Below are positions 17,088 through 27,003 of a stretch of DNA of 64,000 nt, in pieces; the stretch's first letter is position 1; each line of letters opens with the position of its first letter. Origin of the DNA: Vibrio sp. 99-70-13A1 (lineage in GTDB: Bacteria; Pseudomonadota; Gammaproteobacteria; Enterobacterales; Vibrionaceae). The stretch spans positions 226,475 to 290,474 of the forward strand of contig NZ_VTXD01000003.1 in the NCBI RefSeq assembly GCF_013114625.1, in the 5' to 3' direction. Made by a program: the position numbers and the translations under genes. The notes beneath the pieces are model-generated. The model had not been told where the DNA came from and did not search any database. It was given only the letters and a program-made list of their open reading frames with translations.

Positions 17088-18236
17088 TTACGCTTGGTTA
17101 AGTACTTCCGATAAGCGTTTCACCGCTTCGGTCAATTCTTCTGGATTGGCGTTAGTGAAGTTCAAGCGCAGTGCAGCTTTTGCTTCATCAGCCTTTGGAT
17201 AGAATACTGGGCTTGGCACCACCGCCACGCCATTAGAGAGTAGAGTTTTAGCCAGTTCGAAGGTATCGCACTCTGGGGTTTCAACCCAAATGAACATCCC
17301 GCCGTCTACTGTTTTCAGTACACAGTCTGCAGGCAGTTGTTTTTCTAGTTCTGAAAACAGCACTTCATAACGAGACTTGTACAGCGTGCGAATGTTTTCC
17401 ATGTGCAGGTTGAAATCTTCATGTTTCAGAAGACCAACGAGCAGCGCTTGCATTGGCACACTTGAGTGTAAATCTGCGCCTTGCTTCACCTTGATCAGTG
17501 GTTCAAGGTAGCTGCATTTACCTGTTACGGCGCCAATGCGTAAACCTGGCGATGCAATTTTAGAGAATGAACGAAGAACGATAGAGTTATCAGGGCAGAA
17601 CGAAGAAACCATTGGTAATTCTGCGCCTGTGAAACGTAGCTCACGGTATGGCGCATCTTCAATGAATGCCACGTTGTATTTGATACAAAGCTCAGCCACT
17701 TTTTGACGAGTTTCTGTTGTCCAACATACGCCTGTTGGGTTATGGAAATCTGGCACCGCATAGAACATCTTTGGAGATTGCTGTGCAAAGCAGGTTTCTA
17801 GTTCGTCTAGGTTAGGGCCAAATTCAGTTTGAGACACAGTCACAATGTTCGCTTGAACCAAACCAAACACTTGCATCGCACCCAAGTAGCTTGGCGCTTC
17901 CATTACAACCACATCATTCGGATCAACATACGCACGAGCAATCAAATCCAAACCTTGTTGAGAACCGGTACAGATCATCGCCGTATGACTCTCTGGCAAT
18001 TGGTAGCTTTGCGTAAGGTGGTCAAGTAATGGGCCGTAACCCGCCGTCGAGCCGTATTGGAAAACTTCAGGCATGTTCGCTAGGTTTTCTAGCGTTGGCT
18101 TCATTAACTCGATAGGGAATGTTTTCTCATCCGGTAAGCCGCCGGCTAATGAAATCACATTGGGATCGCTTGCGGCTGCGAGGATCTCTCGAATATATGA
18201 AGATTGGATCTGTTGTAATGACTGTGCGATTTCCAT
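17088..18236 (-). CDS. PLP-dependent aminotransferase (class I/II, LysN/MocR-like fold)
   Basis: Transfers amino groups with pyridoxal phosphate; the amino donor is not predictable. The 382-residue protein has ISLAGGLPDEKTFP near the N-terminus, GSQQGLDL, DFHNPTGV, and the PLP-lysine region RSFSKIASPGLRIG. The C-terminal GGMFIWVETP is typical of 2-aminoadipate/multi-substrate aminotransferases. The frame extends 33 codons upstream, but the ATG at 18236 is the conserved start (MEIAQSLQQIQSSYIREIL). It is divergent from an AraC-type gene 115 bp away, a likely regulator. Confidence 0.88.
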   Translation of the reverse strand: MEIAQSLQQIQSSYIREILAAASDPNVISLAGGLPDEKTFPIELMKPTLENLANMPEVFQYGSTAGYGPLLDHLTQSYQLPESHTAMICTGSQQGLDLIARAYVDPNDVVVMEAPSYLGAMQVFGLVQANIVTVSQTEFGPNLDELETCFAQQSPKMFYAVPDFHNPTGVCWTTETRQKVAELCIKYNVAFIEDAPYRELRFTGAELPMVSSFCPDNSIVLRSFSKIASPGLRIGAVTGKCSYLEPLIKVKQGADLHSSVPMQALLVGLLKHEDFNLHMENIRTLYKSRYEVLFSELEKQLPADCVLKTVDGGMFIWVETPECDTFELAKTLLSNGVAVVPSPVFYPKADEAKAALRLNFTNANPEELTEAVKRLSEVLNQA

Positions 18237-18351
18237 GTGTTGTGTCTCGTTGTTATTCGTTTTTATTTTATCGCTTGATATTACACGGCAATTGTAAAAA
18301 CAGGCGTGTCCGTTTATGCTTACAAACATGTCCACTTATGCTATTTGAACG

Positions 18352-19221
18352 ATGTCACGACAACACATATCCCGAATCAATGATGTTCTGTTCCATATTC
18401 ATCAAGACATCAGCCAACCTTTGTCGGCAAAAGCGCTTTCTGAGATTGCAGCTTATTCCGAGCAACACTTTCATCGCACGTTCAAAAGTGTGGTTGGGGA
18501 GTCGTTACATCAGTACATTCGACGCACTCGAATGGAGTATGCGGCCAATCAATTGATGTTCGATACCACGTCGTCAGTGGTAGAGATTGCCAGCAAGTGT
18601 GGCTTTAGTTCGGTGTCTTCGTTTAGCAGAGCCTTTAAAGCGACCTTTAACATGTCGCCAGGTGAATGGCGGAAACACGACTTACAGATCGCAGAAAAAC
18701 CTTATTTGAAAGATCCTGAAGTAGCAGCGGGCTACTTGAATGTCGCGCAGCGAGTGTTACCCGAACCGAAGATCGTTGAAACACCGGAGCGCATGGCGGC
18801 TTATGTTCGACACACTGGATACAATCGTTCTATTCGTAATGCGTGGTTGATATTGAAAGCGTGGGCTAATTCTGAGCAGCGTGACTTCTCAAGCCAATTT
18901 GGTTTGCATCACTCAAACCCTGCTTGGGTTGAAATGGATCAGTGTCGTTATGTCGCATGTATCGCGATTGATAAGCCGATTAAGTATCGCAGCGTAGTGA
19001 ACCAGATGGTGATTCCGGGCGGCTTACACGCTGTGTTTCGACTTAATGGTCGTTATGGTGAGCTGCTACCGCAGATCAGTATGGTATTAGAAAAGTGGCT
19101 ACCTCAGTCAGGTTTCAAGCAGCGATCAACACCAGCTTATGTGCACTATTATCAGAATCACTTTCTTAATAGTGAAGAAGTCTTTGAGCTCGATTTTTAT
19201 CTACCTGTGAGTTTTTACTAA
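18352..19221 (+). CDS. AraC-family regulator with GyrI-like effector domain
   Basis: Transcription factor with an N-terminal AraC double helix-turn-helix (about 5-108; CGFSSVSSFSRAFKATFNMSPGEWRK). A C-terminal GyrI/Rob-like small-molecule-binding domain (about 135-289) contains VETPERMAAYVRHTGY and VIPGGLHAVFRLNGRYGELLPQI. The order matches Rob- and SbmC-related regulators that bind drugs or amphipathic compounds. It is divergent from the aminotransferase gene and probably controls it. No terminator directly after it; a repeat cluster follows. Confidence 0.9.
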   Translation: MSRQHISRINDVLFHIHQDISQPLSAKALSEIAAYSEQHFHRTFKSVVGESLHQYIRRTRMEYAANQLMFDTTSSVVEIASKCGFSSVSSFSRAFKATFNMSPGEWRKHDLQIAEKPYLKDPEVAAGYLNVAQRVLPEPKIVETPERMAAYVRHTGYNRSIRNAWLILKAWANSEQRDFSSQFGLHHSNPAWVEMDQCRYVACIAIDKPIKYRSVVNQMVIPGGLHAVFRLNGRYGELLPQISMVLEKWLPQSGFKQRSTPAYVHYYQNHFLNSEEVFELDFYLPVSFY

Positions 19222-19276
19222 CTGATTTTTAGCCATCAATTTGGGCTTAGTGATAGAAACACTACTCATCAATAGT

Positions 19277-19318
19277 TGTTCATTAATCACTGTTCATTAA
19301 TAGCTGTCCATTAATAGC
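19277..19318. repeat. Three degenerate 14-bp repeats (TGTTCATTAATAGC)
   Basis: Three adjacent copies (19277-19290, 19291-19304, 19305-19318) differ by one to three bases each. They lie in the convergent spacer between the AraC-type gene and dld. Degeneracy suggests an older expansion than the 7-bp array. Confidence 0.8.
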
Positions 19319-19384
19319 TTTGATGCTAATAACTGAGGTTCGAATAGTTAGGGTGCTTTCTTAAGTCAAACAAATCGAATAAAG

Positions 19385-19412
19385 AAATGGCAGCCTGTTT
19401 GGGCTGCCATTT
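19385..19412. terminator. Bidirectional terminator between AraC-type gene and dld
   Basis: A perfect 11-bp stem (AAATGGCAGCC with GGCTGCCATTT) with a 6-nt loop has A/T-rich flanks on both sides. It can end both the regulator transcript and the lactate operon. Confidence 0.8.
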
Positions 19413-19463
19413 TCGTTTCAGGATACGAGCCATATGCTCTTGATTTGCAGTGAGAACATCGGG

Positions 19464-22349
19464 CTACTGTGCCACTTCGTCCACCAGATATAAAATAGAT
19501 TGATAAGGGATTCCGCTGTGATGCGATAAACCGATCTCACAGGTTCGGCTGTTGCTGAATCCGCGAGTACAATTGCTCGGTACTTGTTCTTTGAGTGGGT
19601 GAACCGCCGCTTCATTCAACTCTGGAGTTGTGAAGCCCTTGTCGCCTGCCCAGCCGCAACATTGTATATGTTCAGGAACGATGACATCGGTTGTACATGC
19701 TTTGGCTAGATTCAACATGGCACCTTCTAGCCCCATTCTCCGAGAGCTACAAGTCACATGCAGCATCACGGTTTCTTGTATCGGTTGAATGGTTAAGTGC
19801 TCAAGCAGGTATTGGTTCACAAACCCTGTCGGTTCTAATACTTGTAGCGGTTTAGTAAATTGCTCAATACTACGTTTTGCACATGGGCTGGTATCCATTA
19901 ACACAGGGTATTCACCTTGGTTACTGGCTTGCCATAGTGTTTCTTCTAATTGCTGAGATTTAGATTGAGCAAGCTCAGTCATACCTTTGCTGTCATAGGG
20001 CATTCCGCAGCATTGGTCGTCTAACTTGTTCGGTAGAATAACCTCGAACCCTGCTTTTTCTAATAGCGACAAAGTCACTTCAGTCAAAGGACGCTGATCT
20101 TGTGCATCCACTTGTTGTCCCATAGTACGGCTGGCGCATGAAGGTAGGTAAACCACTTTTTTGACCGACGAGTTGAGCTTTTTCTGTTCATTGTTGTTTA
20201 ATGAAGAGGCTGCCTGTTCTAACGAATGTGAATTCGCTTGTGGCATTTCAGGCATCCAAACAGGGGTTGCCCCTTTGGTCACTGAGCGCAAACCATTGGT
20301 TAATTTCCCAACTGTTTTTGCTCCTAACGCTTTACTGGCTAGTTGGTTGGTTTTTAAACCCGCTTTTGTCAGCTTGGTCGTGGTGGCGAAATGTTCGGCT
20401 GTCCACTTTGCAATAGGGGTGAACTTCTCGTATTTAGCGGTACGCAGCTTCTTCATTAAGTCACCAGTGTTGATACCAACAGGGCAGCGCTCAGCGCATA
20501 GCCCGGTTGCAGCACAGGTATCAATACCTTGATATTCGAACGTTTTTTCTAGTTCAGAAGCTTCTATGTCTTCACCGGCTGCTCGTCTTTTCTGTAACTC
20601 ACGGTAGAGCACAATACGTTGGCGCGGTGAAAGGGTTAACGTTCTGGACGGGCAAACGGGTTCGCAAAACCCGCACTCAATACAGCGATCAACCAAGTCA
20701 TCGGCGGCTGGCATAGGTTTTAAATCTTGAAGGTGCGATTTGGGGTTGTCATTGATGATGACGCCCGGGTTAATGAGGTTTTGAGGGTCAAAGAGTGCTT
20801 TGATTTTTTGCATCAAAGCGTAGCCATCTTTGCCCCATTCCATTTCAACGTACGGTGCCATATTACGGCCAGTACCGTGCTCCGCTTTTAATGAACCTTG
20901 ATATTTAACCGCAACTAACTCGGCGACGTCGTCCATAAAGCCGCCGTAGCGGTCAATCTCGGTTTGACTGTCAAAGCCTTGGGTGAAGACAAAGTGCAAG
21001 TTGCCTTCTAACGCATGACCAAAAATGATGGCTTCGTTGTAATCGTATTTATCAAATAGCTCTTGCAGCTCTCGAATACCATTGGCCAAGTTTTCGACAG
21101 GAAAAGCCACGTCCTCAATTATTACGGTCGTACCCACTTCCCTTACTGCACCAACTGCTGGGAACATACCTTTACGAATTCCCCAAAGGGTAGCAACGGT
21201 TTGGGCGTTTGAGGTGAAAGGAACGGACTCAAGAATCGTGTAATCCGCTAATGCATCCATAATCGATTTACATTGTAAATCTAAGTCTGGCTGGGAGCTA
21301 GCGTGAGATTCTACTAAGATAGCTGCGGCTTCTAAATCCAAATTTGGCATGAATTCAGGCATGCCGGGTTTATTGGCGACAGATCTCAGCGCTCGACCAT
21401 CCATTAGCTCCACAGCAGCAACGGGAGTCTTCGATAAAACCGTGACTGCTTGGCTTGCTTGCTCAATATCGGCAAACACCAACAGGGACGATGCTTTATT
21501 AGAATGCTCAACCACTGTGTTGTAGGTGACTTCAGCAATAAAGCCTAATGTACCTTCTGAGCCCACCATGAGGTGTTCGATAATTTCAATTGGGTCGTGG
21601 TAATCAACTAAAGCATTGATGGCATATCCGGTGGTATTTTTAAGGCGATATTTATGGCGAATACGCTCAGTAAGAGCTTGGTTGCTGGTGGTTTGATGAT
21701 GAAGATTTTGGATCCCTGCAATGAAGGCATGATGGGATTGTTTAAAAGCGGCGATGCTTTGTTCATTCGATGTATCAAGCAGGGTGCCATCATTAAAAAT
21801 GACTTTCATGCTATCAATCGTTCGATAGGAATTTTGCGCGGTGCCACAACACATGCCACTGGCATTATTGGCGGCTATGCCTCCAATTTTGCACGTATTA
21901 ATAGAAGCTGGATCTGGACCTATTTTTCTTTGAAAAGGCGCCAAGTAACGGTTTGCATCTGCACCAATGACGCCGGGCTGAAGGACTATTTTATTGCCGT
22001 TATCGAGGATCTGATGCCCGCGCCAGTCGTCAGTTAGGGTGATTAGAACAGAGTCTGATACTGCTTGACCTGATAAGCTTGTGCCTGCCGCGCGAAAGGT
22101 GAAATGGACCCCTAACTCTTGGCAGGTTTTAATGGTGTAAGTGACTTCTTCAATGTTTTTGAGTCGTAAGACAATTTGAGGAACCAGTCGGTAAAAACTG
22201 GCATCAGTACCGTAAGCGAGTCGCTTGGCTTCTTGGGTAATGATTCGTTCAGGATCTATGAATTTAGCAAGCTCTGTTTCTAACTGCTGATAAATCGCTA
22301 TGAGTGGTTTACCAGCTGGTTCTAGCTGTTGGGGTTCAACGTTCGCCAT
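19464..22349 (-). CDS. dld: FAD/Fe-S D-lactate dehydrogenase
   Basis: Predicted membrane-associated D-lactate oxidase feeding the respiratory chain. The 961-residue protein has an FAD-binding domain (GTSLSGQAVSDS; IGGIAANNASGMCCG), a C-terminal FAD-oxidase domain, two 4Fe-4S motifs (CIECGFCEPVCPSR near 554, CAATGLCAERCP near 610), and two CCG-domain motifs (CCGMPYDSKG near 778, CCGWAGDKGF near 896). This architecture matches the Shewanella Dld-II type rather than the flavin-only E. coli Dld. The ATG at 22349 follows AAGGAAG and is preferred over one 9 codons upstream. Last gene of lldP-lldD-dld. A D-2-hydroxyglutarate-type substrate cannot be excluded, but context favours lactate. Confidence 0.88.
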   Translation of the reverse strand: MANVEPQQLEPAGKPLIAIYQQLETELAKFIDPERIITQEAKRLAYGTDASFYRLVPQIVLRLKNIEEVTYTIKTCQELGVHFTFRAAGTSLSGQAVSDSVLITLTDDWRGHQILDNGNKIVLQPGVIGADANRYLAPFQRKIGPDPASINTCKIGGIAANNASGMCCGTAQNSYRTIDSMKVIFNDGTLLDTSNEQSIAAFKQSHHAFIAGIQNLHHQTTSNQALTERIRHKYRLKNTTGYAINALVDYHDPIEIIEHLMVGSEGTLGFIAEVTYNTVVEHSNKASSLLVFADIEQASQAVTVLSKTPVAAVELMDGRALRSVANKPGMPEFMPNLDLEAAAILVESHASSQPDLDLQCKSIMDALADYTILESVPFTSNAQTVATLWGIRKGMFPAVGAVREVGTTVIIEDVAFPVENLANGIRELQELFDKYDYNEAIIFGHALEGNLHFVFTQGFDSQTEIDRYGGFMDDVAELVAVKYQGSLKAEHGTGRNMAPYVEMEWGKDGYALMQKIKALFDPQNLINPGVIINDNPKSHLQDLKPMPAADDLVDRCIECGFCEPVCPSRTLTLSPRQRIVLYRELQKRRAAGEDIEASELEKTFEYQGIDTCAATGLCAERCPVGINTGDLMKKLRTAKYEKFTPIAKWTAEHFATTTKLTKAGLKTNQLASKALGAKTVGKLTNGLRSVTKGATPVWMPEMPQANSHSLEQAASSLNNNEQKKLNSSVKKVVYLPSCASRTMGQQVDAQDQRPLTEVTLSLLEKAGFEVILPNKLDDQCCGMPYDSKGMTELAQSKSQQLEETLWQASNQGEYPVLMDTSPCAKRSIEQFTKPLQVLEPTGFVNQYLLEHLTIQPIQETVMLHVTCSSRRMGLEGAMLNLAKACTTDVIVPEHIQCCGWAGDKGFTTPELNEAAVHPLKEQVPSNCTRGFSNSRTCEIGLSHHSGIPYQSILYLVDEVAQ

Positions 22350-22413
22350 GTTTGCTTCCTTGTGCTTAGTATGCACTGATTTTTCATTTTTATTATTTCT
22401 TCCAGTGCTTAGA

Positions 22414-22449
22414 CGGTGTCACAACGTATGTTGAAATGCTGTGACACCG
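22414..22449 (-). promoter_or_regulatory. Intercistronic hairpin between lldD and dld
   Basis: A perfect 10-bp inverted repeat (CGGTGTCACA with TGTGACACCG) encloses 16 nt. There is no T-tract, so a role in mRNA processing or protection of the lldD message is more likely than termination. Confidence 0.6.
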
Positions 22450-22489
22450 ATTAGAATTTAATCTAAGTAGACTAAAGGCTTATATGCGT

Positions 22490-23629
22490 TTACTTAAGGT
22501 TCACTAATGAATCTTGGGATAGGTCATGAATGGTATTTGCCCCAGTTAGGGTCATTGCCACCCGCATTTCTTTGTCGTATAAATCGAGTAAATTCTCAAC
22601 GCCAGCTTGACCTTGAGCCGCCAGCGCGTAAACAAATGAGCGACCAAGTAAGGTGCAATCTGCGCCCATTGCCATCATTCTCACCACATCGAGCCCAGTA
22701 CGAATGCCGGAATCGACTAAGATTTTTGTATCGCCTTTTACCGCATCAGCAATCGCTGGCAGTGCTTTTGCACTAGAAAGAACACCATCTAATTGGCGAC
22801 CACCGTGATTGGAAACCACGATGCCATCTGCGCCGAATCGAACGGCGTCTTTTGCATCTTCTTCATCGAGAATGCCTTTGATGACCATAGGGCCGTCCCA
22901 AAAATCACGGATCCACTCTAGGTCTTTCCAAGAAATCGAAGGGTCGAAGTTATCACCTAGCCAACCAATGTAGTCTTCCAATTTGGTTGGAGAGCCACGG
23001 TAAGTCGAGATATTACCAAGATCGTGTGGTTTACCGAGTAGACCAACATCAACGGCCCAGCTTGGGTGACGTATCGATTGGAATACACGGCGCATTGCCG
23101 CATTAGGACCACTCATACCTGAGTGAACGTCACGGTAGCGAGCGCCAGGTACTGGCATATCAACGGTGAAAACCAGCGTCGTTACGCCAGCGGCTTTTGC
23201 GCGTTCGAGGACATTTTTCATGAAGCCGCGGTCTTTCAAAACGTACAATTGAAACCACATTGGGCGCTCAATCGCAGGTGCAACTTCTTCAATTGGGCAA
23301 ACTGACACGGTAGACATCGTAAAAGGAATGCCTTTATTCGCCGCGGCCTTTGCTGCTTGAACTTCACCACGTCTTGCGTACATGCCCGTTAGCCCAACAG
23401 GTGCTAGCGCAATAGGCATCGCCAGCTTTTCACCAAATAACTCGGTTTCTAAGTTGAGATCTGACATGTCGTTCAGCACGCGCTGCTTTAGTGCTATTTC
23501 CGCAAGGTCTTCCGTGTTGCGGCGTAAAGTATGCTCACCGTATGAGCCACCATCAATGTAGTGGAAAAGAAAAGGAGGCAGTTTCGATTTCGCTGCTGCT
23601 CGGTAATCAGTCGATGCGGAAATAATCAT
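22490..23629 (-). CDS. lldD: L-lactate dehydrogenase, FMN-dependent
   Basis: Oxidises L-lactate to pyruvate at the inner membrane and passes electrons to quinone. The 379-residue protein is a classic alpha-hydroxy-acid oxidase: [11 protein letters not shown] near the N-terminus, [36 protein letters not shown], and the active-site segment [14 protein letters not shown] with the catalytic His. [18 protein letters not shown] binds flavin phosphate. Length equals that of E. coli LldD (about 396) or slightly less. It sits between lldP and dld with strong hairpins in both gaps, allowing differential mRNA levels. Confidence 0.95.
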   Translation of the reverse strand: MIISASTDYRAAAKSKLPPFLFHYIDGGSYGEHTLRRNTEDLAEIALKQRVLNDMSDLNLETELFGEKLAMPIALAPVGLTGMYARRGEVQAAKAAANKGIPFTMSTVSVCPIEEVAPAIERPMWFQLYVLKDRGFMKNVLERAKAAGVTTLVFTVDMPVPGARYRDVHSGMSGPNAAMRRVFQSIRHPSWAVDVGLLGKPHDLGNISTYRGSPTKLEDYIGWLGDNFDPSISWKDLEWIRDFWDGPMVIKGILDEEDAKDAVRFGADGIVVSNHGGRQLDGVLSSAKALPAIADAVKGDTKILVDSGIRTGLDVVRMMAMGADCTLLGRSFVYALAAQGQAGVENLLDLYDKEMRVAMTLTGANTIHDLSQDSLVNLK

Positions 23630-23670
23630 GATGTCAGTCCTAAATTTGGGTACTTACCTGTTCGAAAGTC

Positions 23671-23696
23671 TGGCGATATATCTTTTTATATCGCCA
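23671..23696. promoter_or_regulatory. Hairpin upstream of lldD
   Basis: A perfect 10-bp stem (TGGCGATATA with TATATCGCCA) has a 6-nt loop. It lies about 42-67 bp before the lldD start codon, between it and the large element further upstream. Confidence 0.6.
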
Positions 23697-23723
23697 TGCT
23701 CGATAAATAATGTGGCGCGTTCA

Positions 23724-23770
23724 ATTAGTCGCTTAAAAAATTAGTTGCTTAAGCATTAATCACTTAAAAA
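23724..23770. repeat. Three degenerate ~16-bp repeats (ATTAGTCGCTTAAAAA)
   Basis: Adjacent copies at 23724-23739, 23740-23754 and 23755-23770 share the ATTAnTnnCTTAA core. They abut the large inverted-repeat element and belong to the short-repeat pattern seen throughout this window. Confidence 0.75.
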
Positions 23771-23791
23771 TATGTCTTATAAAAATAAAGT

Positions 23792-23910
23792 GGCGTTAAT
23801 ACCCGTTTGCATCAGTTACCAACTTGCTTGTGGGGAGACGTTGAAGAAAACGTCAGTTCAAACCTGTCGGTAACTTCTGCAATATGTCGGGGAAGTTGGG
23901 TATTAACACC
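23792..23910. repeat. 119-bp nested inverted-repeat element (MITE- or ERIC-like)
   Basis: Terminal 13-bp arms GGCGTTAATACCC and GGGTATTAACACC pair with one mismatch. Inside them GCATCAGTTACC (23809-23820) pairs with GGTAACTTCTGC (23869-23880), and a central hairpin GACGTT/AACGTC (23837-23854) closes the structure. The whole element can fold into one long imperfect stem, as non-coding repetitive elements such as ERIC or MITEs do. It sits within the lactate operon, between lldP and lldD. Confidence 0.75.
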
Positions 23911-23938
23911 AAGTTCGTTACGTTATTTAGCTTTGCAC

Positions 23939-25633
23939 TTACTTCATCAAAGCATCTGTCATGTTGAATCCATAAATAACCACTAGCCCGACAATGCCTG
24001 TCATTACGAGATAGTAGAAAGTAGGAATAATGGTTTTGCGTAAAGTGGCACCTTCACGACCAAGCAAGCCAACCGTTGCAGAAGCCGCAACAACGTTGTG
24101 AATGGCAATCATGTTACCTGCCGCGGCACCTACCGCTTGTAGAGCCACAACTACAGCACTTGAGATGGTAAGAGTTTGAGCAACTTCGAATTGGAATTGG
24201 CTGAACATCATGTTCGACACAGTGTTAGAACCCGCAATGAATGCACCTAAGGCTCCCACTGTGGCACTTAACGCAGGGAATGCACCACCAACTAAGTCGG
24301 CCGCAAAGTTCGCCGTGGTAACTGGCATACTTGCTAAATCAGCGCCATTCACACCAGAGTTAATGAAGATACGAACCATTGGGATAGTGAAGACAAGAAC
24401 AAAGCCTGCACCAATCAGTGTTTTACTTGATTCGCCAAACGCTTTGGCTAGTGGTGCTGCGCTGCGTGATTGCATTAGAACCGCGACAAGTGCTACGAAT
24501 ACTAAGATGCCGCCAGGTAGATACAGAGGCTGAATCGCGGTGCTTACACCCGTTTCGCCAAGGATGTTGCTGAACGATAGGCTAATGCTCTTTAGTAGCC
24601 CTTTGAATTCAGGGCTCACTCGGCTTGCAACAAGTGTTACAGCAAGTAGCACATATGGTGCCCATGCCATCGCCATGCTCATTGGTTTGTCAGATTTAGA
24701 TTCGTTAAGGTCGATCTTTAGTGAACCTAACCATTCTGCTGGCCATTTGTCTTCGCTTTCAAAATCCCATTTAGATTTCGGAACTAAGAAGCCTTTTCTT
24801 GCAGCTGTTACCACAATAGATAGACCAATTAAACCACCAATCAGAGAAGGGAACTCAGGTCCTAGGAAAACACCCGTTAGCGCGTAAGGAATGGTGAATG
24901 CAAGACCTGCAAATAGAGCGAAAGGCAGAATATCTAACCCTTCAGTCCAGCTCTTATTTTTACCAAAGAAGCGAGTCAGCATCATTGCCATAAGCACAGG
25001 AATCATAGTGCCTACACCAGCGTGAATTAACGCAACGCTTGAAGTGATTTGTTGTAGGTAAGCTTCCCATGTAGAACCGTTGGCAATCAGTGCTTCACCA
25101 ATGTTATGAGTGTCTAGACCTTTGTTAACGCCAACAATGATTGGCGTGCCTACTGCACCAAATGATACTGGTGTTGATTGGATCATCATGCCCATCAATA
25201 CAGCAGCTAAGGCAGGGAAGCCAATCGCGACAAGTAATGGAGCGGCAATAGCGGCTGGCGTACCAAACCCTGATGCCCCTTCAATGAAAGAGCCGAAACA
25301 CCAAGCAATGATGATGGCTTGAACGCGGCGGTCAGCGGAAATATCCGTAAACCCGTTGCGAATAGTAGTGATGGCTCCAGTGTGTTTTAAAGTGTTTAAT
25401 AAAAAGATAGCGCCAAACACAATCCAGAGTACAGACACCGTAATGCCAAAGCCTTGGAATATTGAAGCAAGTACACGTGTACCCGACATATCCCAAACCG
25501 TGAGAGCAATGGCTACGGTTAGGGCAAAAGCAACAGGCATGGCTTTTTTAGCCGGCCAATTTAAACCAACCAATAGGATGGCAGCGATAACTATCGGCGA
25601 GAACGCCAATAATGCTAGTAGAGTTTCACTCAT
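23939..25633 (-). CDS. lldP: L-lactate permease
   Basis: Proton-coupled lactate importer of the inner membrane. The 564-residue protein is almost wholly hydrophobic, with 12-14 predicted membrane segments. It has family motifs [19 protein letters not shown], the central [17 protein letters not shown] and the C-terminal [15 protein letters not shown], as in E. coli LldP/GlcA. The ATG at 25633 is preferred over an upstream one because GAGGAAG lies 7 nt before it. First gene of the lactate operon, divergent from a LysR regulator. Confidence 0.95.
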   Translation of the reverse strand: MSETLLALLAFSPIVIAAILLVGLNWPAKKAMPVAFALTVAIALTVWDMSGTRVLASIFQGFGITVSVLWIVFGAIFLLNTLKHTGAITTIRNGFTDISADRRVQAIIIAWCFGSFIEGASGFGTPAAIAAPLLVAIGFPALAAVLMGMMIQSTPVSFGAVGTPIIVGVNKGLDTHNIGEALIANGSTWEAYLQQITSSVALIHAGVGTMIPVLMAMMLTRFFGKNKSWTEGLDILPFALFAGLAFTIPYALTGVFLGPEFPSLIGGLIGLSIVVTAARKGFLVPKSKWDFESEDKWPAEWLGSLKIDLNESKSDKPMSMAMAWAPYVLLAVTLVASRVSPEFKGLLKSISLSFSNILGETGVSTAIQPLYLPGGILVFVALVAVLMQSRSAAPLAKAFGESSKTLIGAGFVLVFTIPMVRIFINSGVNGADLASMPVTTANFAADLVGGAFPALSATVGALGAFIAGSNTVSNMMFSQFQFEVAQTLTISSAVVVALQAVGAAAGNMIAIHNVVAASATVGLLGREGATLRKTIIPTFYYLVMTGIVGLVVIYGFNMTDALMK

Positions 25634-25939
25634 GGGTACTTCCTCGTACATGGATTCAAACAATCAGGTTTGAAGTTAACAACACGTTATTGGTTCTTAT
25701 TTTATGACTGCTACTTTCTGAAGCTTTACTGTTAGAGCTCTCAGGAAACCGCTAGGTCTGTAATAGCTGTTTTGTCACAGCTCAATTTGTAATAGTTATA
25801 GGGTTAATCGTTGTGATTGAAGTGACCTCAATCGTTATGGTTGTAATTAATTTGTTAATTTGGCGTGAATTTACCCCTTTATTTTTTATTGATATAGGGA
25901 AATAATGAAAATAATTAATTCCAAAATTGGCATAATCAG
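25634..25939. promoter_or_regulatory. Divergent promoter region of lldP and its LysR regulator
   Basis: This 306-bp AT-rich region contains two inverted repeats. AGCTGT-N6-ACAGCT is at 25765-25782, and a 17-bp near-palindrome ATTGAAGTGACCTCAAT centred on GTGAC is at 25816-25832. Either could be the LysR-type binding site. Promoter boxes could not be assigned with confidence. Confidence 0.55.
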
Positions 25940-26857
25940 ATGCGAGCAGACGATTTAATCCTGTTTTCACAGGTAGTAGAGCTGGGTTCATTTAGTAAGG
26001 TTGCAGAGCAAAATAACCTTACAAATTCGGTAGTTAGTAAAAGAATAGCCCGATTGGAAGAAGAGATCGGCGTGCAATTATTATATCGAACGACGCGTAA
26101 ATTAACGTTGACTGAGGCCGGTAAGGCGATCTTGCACGGAGCCAAAAATGTGAAGCAGGCGGCTCAAGAGGCTATGGACGCAGTTTCAGGCTTTGGTGAG
26201 AATGTCAGCGGTCATATCAAAATGTCAGTGCCTTCCATTTCAGGGGATCTAATTCTTGCTGATGCGGTTGCGGAGTTTTGTAATATGCACCCAGGTTTAA
26301 CGGTCGATATGTCACTCGACAACCGTTTTGTTGACTTGGTGGAGGATGGCTTCGATTTAGTCATCAGAACGGGTTACTTAGAGGATTCGAGCTTAATTGC
26401 TCGGCATATCTTGGATTCTCAGTGGGTCGTTTGCGCTTCGCCGTCGTACATCGCAAAAAACAGTAAACCGATGCACCCTAAAGATTTAGTGGCGCATAAC
26501 TGCTTGCAGTACGCTTACCAAACGACAGGGGCGAGTGAGTGGCAATTTTTGCATGATAAAGACAGAAACAGTGAGAAAGATAAATACATAGTTCGGGTGT
26601 CAGGGTCGTTCTCAACGGACAATGCGACGGCGCTTAGAAAGGCAGCACTAGGTGGGCATGGGGTCGCGTATGTTCCGCGGTGCTTGGTGTATCACGATAT
26701 TCGTAATGGGCAGCTAGTGGATATCTTCCCGGAATTGGTCGGTAAAAAGTTAGGTATTTACGCGGTGTACCCATTTACTCGCCAACCACCGAATAAAATT
26801 AAGTTGCTCATAGAGCACATTCGCACCCGCTATTTAACCATTTCTCATTACTTTTGA
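25940..26857 (+). CDS. LysR-type regulator of the lactate operon
   Basis: Winged-helix regulator with N-terminal FSQVVELGSFSKVAEQNNLTNSVVSKRIARLEEE and TTRKLTLTEAGKA, and a C-terminal effector domain from about residue 90 (GHIKMSVPSISGDLILADAV). The close divergent placement with lldP-lldD-dld, and an equivalent arrangement that I recall in V. cholerae, suggest it senses lactate and controls the operon. It differs from the GntR-type LldR of E. coli. Effector and sign of control are inferred. Confidence 0.85.
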   Translation: MRADDLILFSQVVELGSFSKVAEQNNLTNSVVSKRIARLEEEIGVQLLYRTTRKLTLTEAGKAILHGAKNVKQAAQEAMDAVSGFGENVSGHIKMSVPSISGDLILADAVAEFCNMHPGLTVDMSLDNRFVDLVEDGFDLVIRTGYLEDSSLIARHILDSQWVVCASPSYIAKNSKPMHPKDLVAHNCLQYAYQTTGASEWQFLHDKDRNSEKDKYIVRVSGSFSTDNATALRKAALGGHGVAYVPRCLVYHDIRNGQLVDIFPELVGKKLGIYAVYPFTRQPPNKIKLLIEHIRTRYLTISHYF

Positions 26858-27003
26858 TTTGGAGATTGGCTAAATCAACATGCGGGATAATGTGTGAAAT
26901 TATTGACAGATCGCATGATTACACTTTGTCGCATTTAAATACTTGATTGCTGATACAGTAACCGTGACCATGTATTGAGAATTACTATCATTTAAAATTA
27001 GGG

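Larger units (their letters stand above)
23630..23938. other. lldP-lldD spacer with repeats and hairpins
   Basis: This is an unusually long gap (309 bp) for genes of one operon. It holds a hairpin (23671-23696), three degenerate repeats (23724-23770) and a large nested inverted repeat (23792-23910), but no gene. Confidence 0.7.

Noticed and set aside
18119..18556. 145-residue plus-strand frame overlapping the aminotransferase and AraC-type genes
   Set aside because: It runs antisense through the aminotransferase start and out of frame through the AraC domain, both of which are well supported.
26891..26906. CRP site TGTGA-N6-TGACA before the prolyl oligopeptidase gene
   Set aside because: The right half-site is a poor match and its position relative to a promoter is unclear; not strong enough to report.
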